9,029 nt of DNA, taken from assembly GCA_964573885.1 (NCBI GenBank), contig CAZNLL010000143.1:1-9029 (forward strand). The letters are read 5' to 3'. Positions 6,362 to 9,029 of the stretch are shown piece after piece. Made by a program: the position numbers and the translations under genes. How positions within the stretch are numbered: the first letter of the stretch is position 1; every line of letters begins with the position of its first letter. The DNA comes from CAZNLL01 sp964573885 (GTDB taxonomy: Bacteria > Desulfobacterota > DSM-4660 > Desulfatiglandales > Desulfatiglandaceae). Below the pieces are notes generated by a model. It worked only from the letters and a program-made list of their open reading frames with translations, did no database searches and had not been told where the DNA came from.

Positions 6362-8026
6362 ATGGCCATGAGCAAGGATCCATTGGAGCAGGAACTGACC
6401 TTTACCCGTTTCGACCGGATGAGTGAACGCTATCCGAGCCAAACAGCAGTCATTTACCTGGGGGAGCCCTTTTCCTATTGTCAACTCCGCGATTTGAGTG
6501 AGCGCTTTGCCGGTTCCCTGGCGGGCCTGGGTGTGAACAAGGGGGACCGGGTCATGATCTATATCTCCAACTGCATCCAATGGCTCATCGCCTTCCTGGC
6601 TGTTCAAAAAATCGGTGCGGTCATCGTTCCGGTTTCACCCATCTATACCTCTTTTGAGGTTGAGTACATGGTCAATGATTCCGGTGCGGAGACCATGATC
6701 TGCCTGGATACCAACTTTTGCTACGTGAAGGAGGTGTTACCCGCTACAGGTCTGAAGCGGGTGATCGTGACCAATGTGGTGGATCTTCTTCCCCCTTGGA
6801 AGAGATACCTGGGCGTGCTTTTTGACAAGATCCCCCATGGCAGGGTGGATCACGAGAAAGGGGTGTACTCATTTAAGTCCCTTTTGAAGCACCCCCCCCT
6901 CACATCAAAGGTGGACATCGATCCGTGGACGGATATTTCCTATATCCTTTACACAGGAGGGACTACGGGATTCCCCAAAGGAGTGCCGGGCAATCACGTG
7001 GGCATGACCTCCTATGTGAACGATGTGACCGAGGATGTGGCCAAGGACTGTCTCGGTGAAGGCGATGACGTCTATATTGCGGTGAGCCCGCTCTTTCATA
7101 TCATGGCCCTGGGCCTGTGCATGTCCATCGGGCTGAATAAGGGCAATACCACCATCCTTATGCCCGTACCCCAGGTGGATGCCATTCTCGAGACGATCGA
7201 GCGGTACCGGGCGAGGTGGTTTCTCGGTGTGCCCGCCCTCTACAGGATGATCCTGGAAAACGATCGCCTGGAGCGGTATGACCTGAGCTCCTTGCGCTAT
7301 TGTTACTGCGGGGGTGATGTCTTGCCCCTGGAGGTCTTCAAGCGATGGAAAGAACGGTTCGGGATCTTTATTTATCAGGTCTATGGGTCTACTGAGGCGG
7401 GGCATGTGAGTTACAGCCCCATCGGCCGGGAGCCCAGGACCGGGACTATCGGGGTCCCCCTGAAAAGCAGAGAGTGTCTTGTGGTTGACCCGGAAACGCT
7501 CCAGCCGGTCCCTGCCGGTGAGAGCGGCGAGCTCCTGGTCACCTCCCCTTACACCATAAAGCAGTACTGGCAAAAGCCGGATGAGACAAAGGCCTCCTAT
7601 GTAAAGATCGGCGAAAAAATCTACTACCGCATGGGCGATTTTGTCACCCGGGAAGAGGGCGGCGAACTCTATTATGTGGAGCGCTCGGCCGATATTATCA
7701 AACACAAAGGCTATCGGGTCTCCGCATCGGAAGTGGAGGCCGTACTCCAAGACCATCCCACGGTGATCGGTGCCTGTGTAGTGGGTGTGCCCGACCCCAA
7801 GGTGGGGGAGAGGATTAAGGCCATTGTGGTCCTCAAAGAAGATGCCAGGGGCGTGGGTGGCTCAGAGCTTTTAAAGTGGTGCCGGGATCGCCTCGCCTCT
7901 TATAAGATACCAAGCTATATCGAATTCCGGGACATGTTGCCCAAGAGCAAGGTGGGAAAGCTGCTCAGGCGCGAGATTCGTAACGAAGAACGCCGGCGCA
8001 TGGCCAAGGAAAAGGACCGGTCATGA
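6362..8026 (+). CDS. AMP-forming acyl-CoA synthetase (acyl/aryl-CoA ligase)
   Basis: This ANL-superfamily enzyme activates a carboxylic acid with ATP and CoA to the acyl-CoA, via an acyl-adenylate. The 554 residues have the full motif set: ATP-binding loop Y-T-G-G-T-T-G-F-P-K-G (197-207), Y-G-S-T-E-A-G (341-347), G-D at 425-426 in Y-Y-R-M-G-D-F, hinge region E-R-S-A-D-I-I-K-H-K-G (440-450), and the catalytic lysine K533 in K-V-G-K-L-L-R-R. No signal peptide or membrane anchor is seen, so it is cytoplasmic. The ATG at 6362 has GGAGGT (6346-6351) at 10 nt. It follows livF by 47 bp and is probably the last gene of the operon, suggesting that it acts on the imported compound. Medium-chain fatty acids, cyclohexane carboxylates and aromatic acids are all possible. 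The hinge carries V-S-A-S-E-V-E where V-x-P-x-E-V-E is usual. The 3' end meets yqeB convergently. Confidence 0.93.
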   Translation: MAMSKDPLEQELTFTRFDRMSERYPSQTAVIYLGEPFSYCQLRDLSERFAGSLAGLGVNKGDRVMIYISNCIQWLIAFLAVQKIGAVIVPVSPIYTSFEVEYMVNDSGAETMICLDTNFCYVKEVLPATGLKRVIVTNVVDLLPPWKRYLGVLFDKIPHGRVDHEKGVYSFKSLLKHPPLTSKVDIDPWTDISYILYTGGTTGFPKGVPGNHVGMTSYVNDVTEDVAKDCLGEGDDVYIAVSPLFHIMALGLCMSIGLNKGNTTILMPVPQVDAILETIERYRARWFLGVPALYRMILENDRLERYDLSSLRYCYCGGDVLPLEVFKRWKERFGIFIYQVYGSTEAGHVSYSPIGREPRTGTIGVPLKSRECLVVDPETLQPVPAGESGELLVTSPYTIKQYWQKPDETKASYVKIGEKIYYRMGDFVTREEGGELYYVERSADIIKHKGYRVSASEVEAVLQDHPTVIGACVVGVPDPKVGERIKAIVVLKEDARGVGGSELLKWCRDRLASYKIPSYIEFRDMLPKSKVGKLLRREIRNEERRRMAKEKDRS

Positions 8027-8809
8027 GGGCCTGTAAAATCGGAGTATGCCTTCCAGTGCCCCGCCGGCAATGGCAAGGGCCTTTTCGGAAATGGTATAAC
8101 AATAGCTCTCTTCCCCCCTCGGGTCGATGTCACCGATCTTGAGCCCCTTTTTAACGGGTATTCCCGGACGGATCAATCCCCGCAAGACCCCGTCGATTTT
8201 GGCCTTAACCTCCCGGCCCCCCGCGGAGCCGACGATGTCCCCCGCCTGCACCCTGGCCCCGATGTCCAGGTGGTTTTGCCAGGGACCATCTCCAGGGGAT
8301 CTCAAAAGCCGATCGGTGGTCACACCCATGACGGGTCCGGGCACCCCGGTATCGGCCTCTGCCCGACCCCGGGTGATGAGCCGTCCCAGACTGTGGCCCC
8401 GCTTGGTTTCAACCACGAAATGGACATTTCTCCCGGCCTCAAAGCCGGGGCCCAGGCCAATGAGCAGCGGGGCGTCTTGAAGGGACGTGCCGAGATTCCT
8501 CTTGGCCATGGTGGCGTCAATGAGTACATCCGGGTCCATGAGGTGTTTGGCCTCGCAGCCGGGATCAACCATAACGGGTATCTTCCCCTGCCGCCATAAG
8601 GGATCCGCCTCCTCGATCCGCTGGATAAGCCGGGACTCCACACCCTCTATCACCGCTTTTCCGTCGTAGACGGCCTCACAAAAGGCCACCCTTCGTCTTA
8701 CCGCCAGGGGTTGATCCACCTCTGTGATGAGCACGCAATACCCGCACTGGTAAAGCCTCCATGCCACACCCGAGGCCACATCTCCTCCTCCCCTTATGCA
8801 GATTTTCAT
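8021..8809 (-). CDS. yqeB: YqeB/EF2563-family selenium-dependent molybdenum hydroxylase maturation protein
   Basis: Members of this family co-occur with selenium-dependent molybdenum hydroxylases (xanthine dehydrogenase-like enzymes) and are thought to help mature or insert their cofactor; the exact reaction is not established. The 262-residue protein starts with a nucleotide-binding-like glycine motif I-R-G-G-G-D-V-A-S-G (5-14), followed by blocks I recognise from the family: A-V-R-R-R-V-A-F-C-E-A-V-Y-D-G, D-A-T-M-A-K-R-N-L-G-T, and L-I-G-L-G-P-G-F-E-A-G. The last 70 residues or so (D-I-G-A-R-V-Q-A-G-D to I-G-D-I-D-P-R-G) look like a barrel-sandwich, biotinyl/lipoyl-like domain with no biotinylation lysine motif. 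The ATG at 8809 has AAGGAA about 7 nt upstream; a longer frame to 8911 would run through the DUF3786 gene and is rejected. Its start overlaps the DUF3786 stop as ATGA. No hydroxylase gene is in the window. Confidence 0.88.
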   Translation of the reverse strand: MKICIRGGGDVASGVAWRLYQCGYCVLITEVDQPLAVRRRVAFCEAVYDGKAVIEGVESRLIQRIEEADPLWRQGKIPVMVDPGCEAKHLMDPDVLIDATMAKRNLGTSLQDAPLLIGLGPGFEAGRNVHFVVETKRGHSLGRLITRGRAEADTGVPGPVMGVTTDRLLRSPGDGPWQNHLDIGARVQAGDIVGSAGGREVKAKIDGVLRGLIRPGIPVKKGLKIGDIDPRGEESYCYTISEKALAIAGGALEGILRFYRPS

Positions 8810-9029
8810 GCTTTTCCTTTTACCAGGGAGGTATAGAGGAGCCTCCCGGCCACGGCCAGGCACTCCGCATCCAGGTAGGCCTCCGCCTTTTTTTGGTAAA
8901 GGATGGAGCACCTGGCAGGGAATTCCTCGTCCGCATCGTTAAAGAGGAGCAACAGGGGGACCCTGGGGAGGGGCTGGAATTGGATGGAGAGATCATGGGG
9001 CAGTTCCATGTCAGGACGACGGCCGTCCA
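8806..9029 (-). CDS. DUF3786 family protein, C-terminal part, 5' end outside the window
   Basis: This is the C-terminal part (about 73 codons) of a DUF3786 protein; function unknown. The frame is open to the right edge. Recognisable are the P-L-P-R-V-P-L-L-L-L-F segment followed by D-A-D-E-E-F-P-A-R and then S-I-L-Y-Q-K-K-A-E-A-Y-L-D-A-E, which match the end of DUF3786 as I recall it (L-P-K-x-P-L, D-x-E-F-P-A, L-F-D, L-D-x-E). An ATG at 9009 lies in frame, but the family is about 200 residues long and the codons upstream of it read on without a stop, so that ATG is probably internal. The stop overlaps the yqeB start by ATGA, so the two are almost certainly co-transcribed and coupled. The family is found in anaerobic bacteria and archaea. 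Confidence 0.7.
   Translation of the reverse strand, partial: DGRRPDMELPHDLSIQFQPLPRVPLLLLFNDADEEFPARCSILYQKKAEAYLDAECLAVAGRLLYTSLVKGKA

Noticed and set aside
6905..7756. Long open frame on the minus strand (283 codons) inside the acyl-CoA synthetase gene
   Set aside because: It is antisense to a conserved gene with a complete motif set, has no recognisable domain, and reflects GC-rich codon bias.
8810..8911. N-terminal extension of yqeB to an ATG at 8911
   Set aside because: It would overlap the DUF3786 gene by about 100 bp and adds a low-complexity G/P/R stretch; the start at 8809 has a ribosome site and the family's I-R-G-G-G-D beginning.
1..9029. Mobile elements, CRISPR arrays, tRNA genes or long repeats
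   Set aside because: No transposase-like frames, repeat-spacer pattern, tRNA-like cloverleaf or long direct/inverted repeats were seen; composition is uniform across the coding regions.

Overview
The window looks like a chromosomal segment of an anaerobic bacterium, most likely a sulfate-reducing or syntrophic member of the Desulfobacterota (former Deltaproteobacteria). The pointers are an HdrA-MvhD fusion of the type used in flavin-based electron bifurcation, a branched-chain-type ABC transporter operon that ends in an acyl-CoA ligase gene, a YqeB/EF2563-family molybdenum hydroxylase maturation gene, a DUF3786 gene, and moderately GC-rich, GGC/CTG-rich codon use. The taxonomic call is an inference from family content; no rRNA or other marker is present.

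Layout: (1) 1-1271, +: the 3' part of an hdrA-like gene, cut by the window edge, encoding the end of the flavoprotein domain, two [4Fe-4S] ferredoxin motifs and a C-terminal MvhD domain. (2) 1272-1577: a non-coding region with a near-consensus sigma70-type promoter (TTGACA-17 bp-TATAGT), a perfect 8-bp inverted repeat over the predicted start site (probable operator), and a roughly 220-nt leader with a nested hairpin and a possible 21-codon ORF. (3) 1578-8026, +: a tightly packed six-gene operon: secreted substrate-binding protein, two permeases (LivH, LivM types), two ATPases (LivG, LivF types) and an AMP-forming acyl-CoA synthetase. Several junctions overlap (ATGA at livM/livG, 8 bp at livG/livF). 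(4) 8021-9029, -: a convergent pair, a 5'-truncated DUF3786 gene overlapping by ATGA with yqeB. The yqeB and ligase stop codons abut in the palindrome TCATGA.

Working model: the operon imports an organic acid or amino-acid-like compound and traps it by CoA thioesterification. The Liv-type name reflects family, and the real substrate is not readable from sequence. The operator suggests repression by a dimeric regulator that is not encoded here. The Hdr-Mvh protein would handle electrons from catabolism. The minus-strand pair probably serves maturation of a molybdenum hydroxylase encoded elsewhere.

I see no mobile elements, CRISPR arrays, tRNA or rRNA genes. Nothing here amounts to a clearly new system. 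The most interesting items are the promoter/operator/leader region, the rearranged cysteine motif in the HdrA part, and the translationally coupled DUF3786-yqeB pair.
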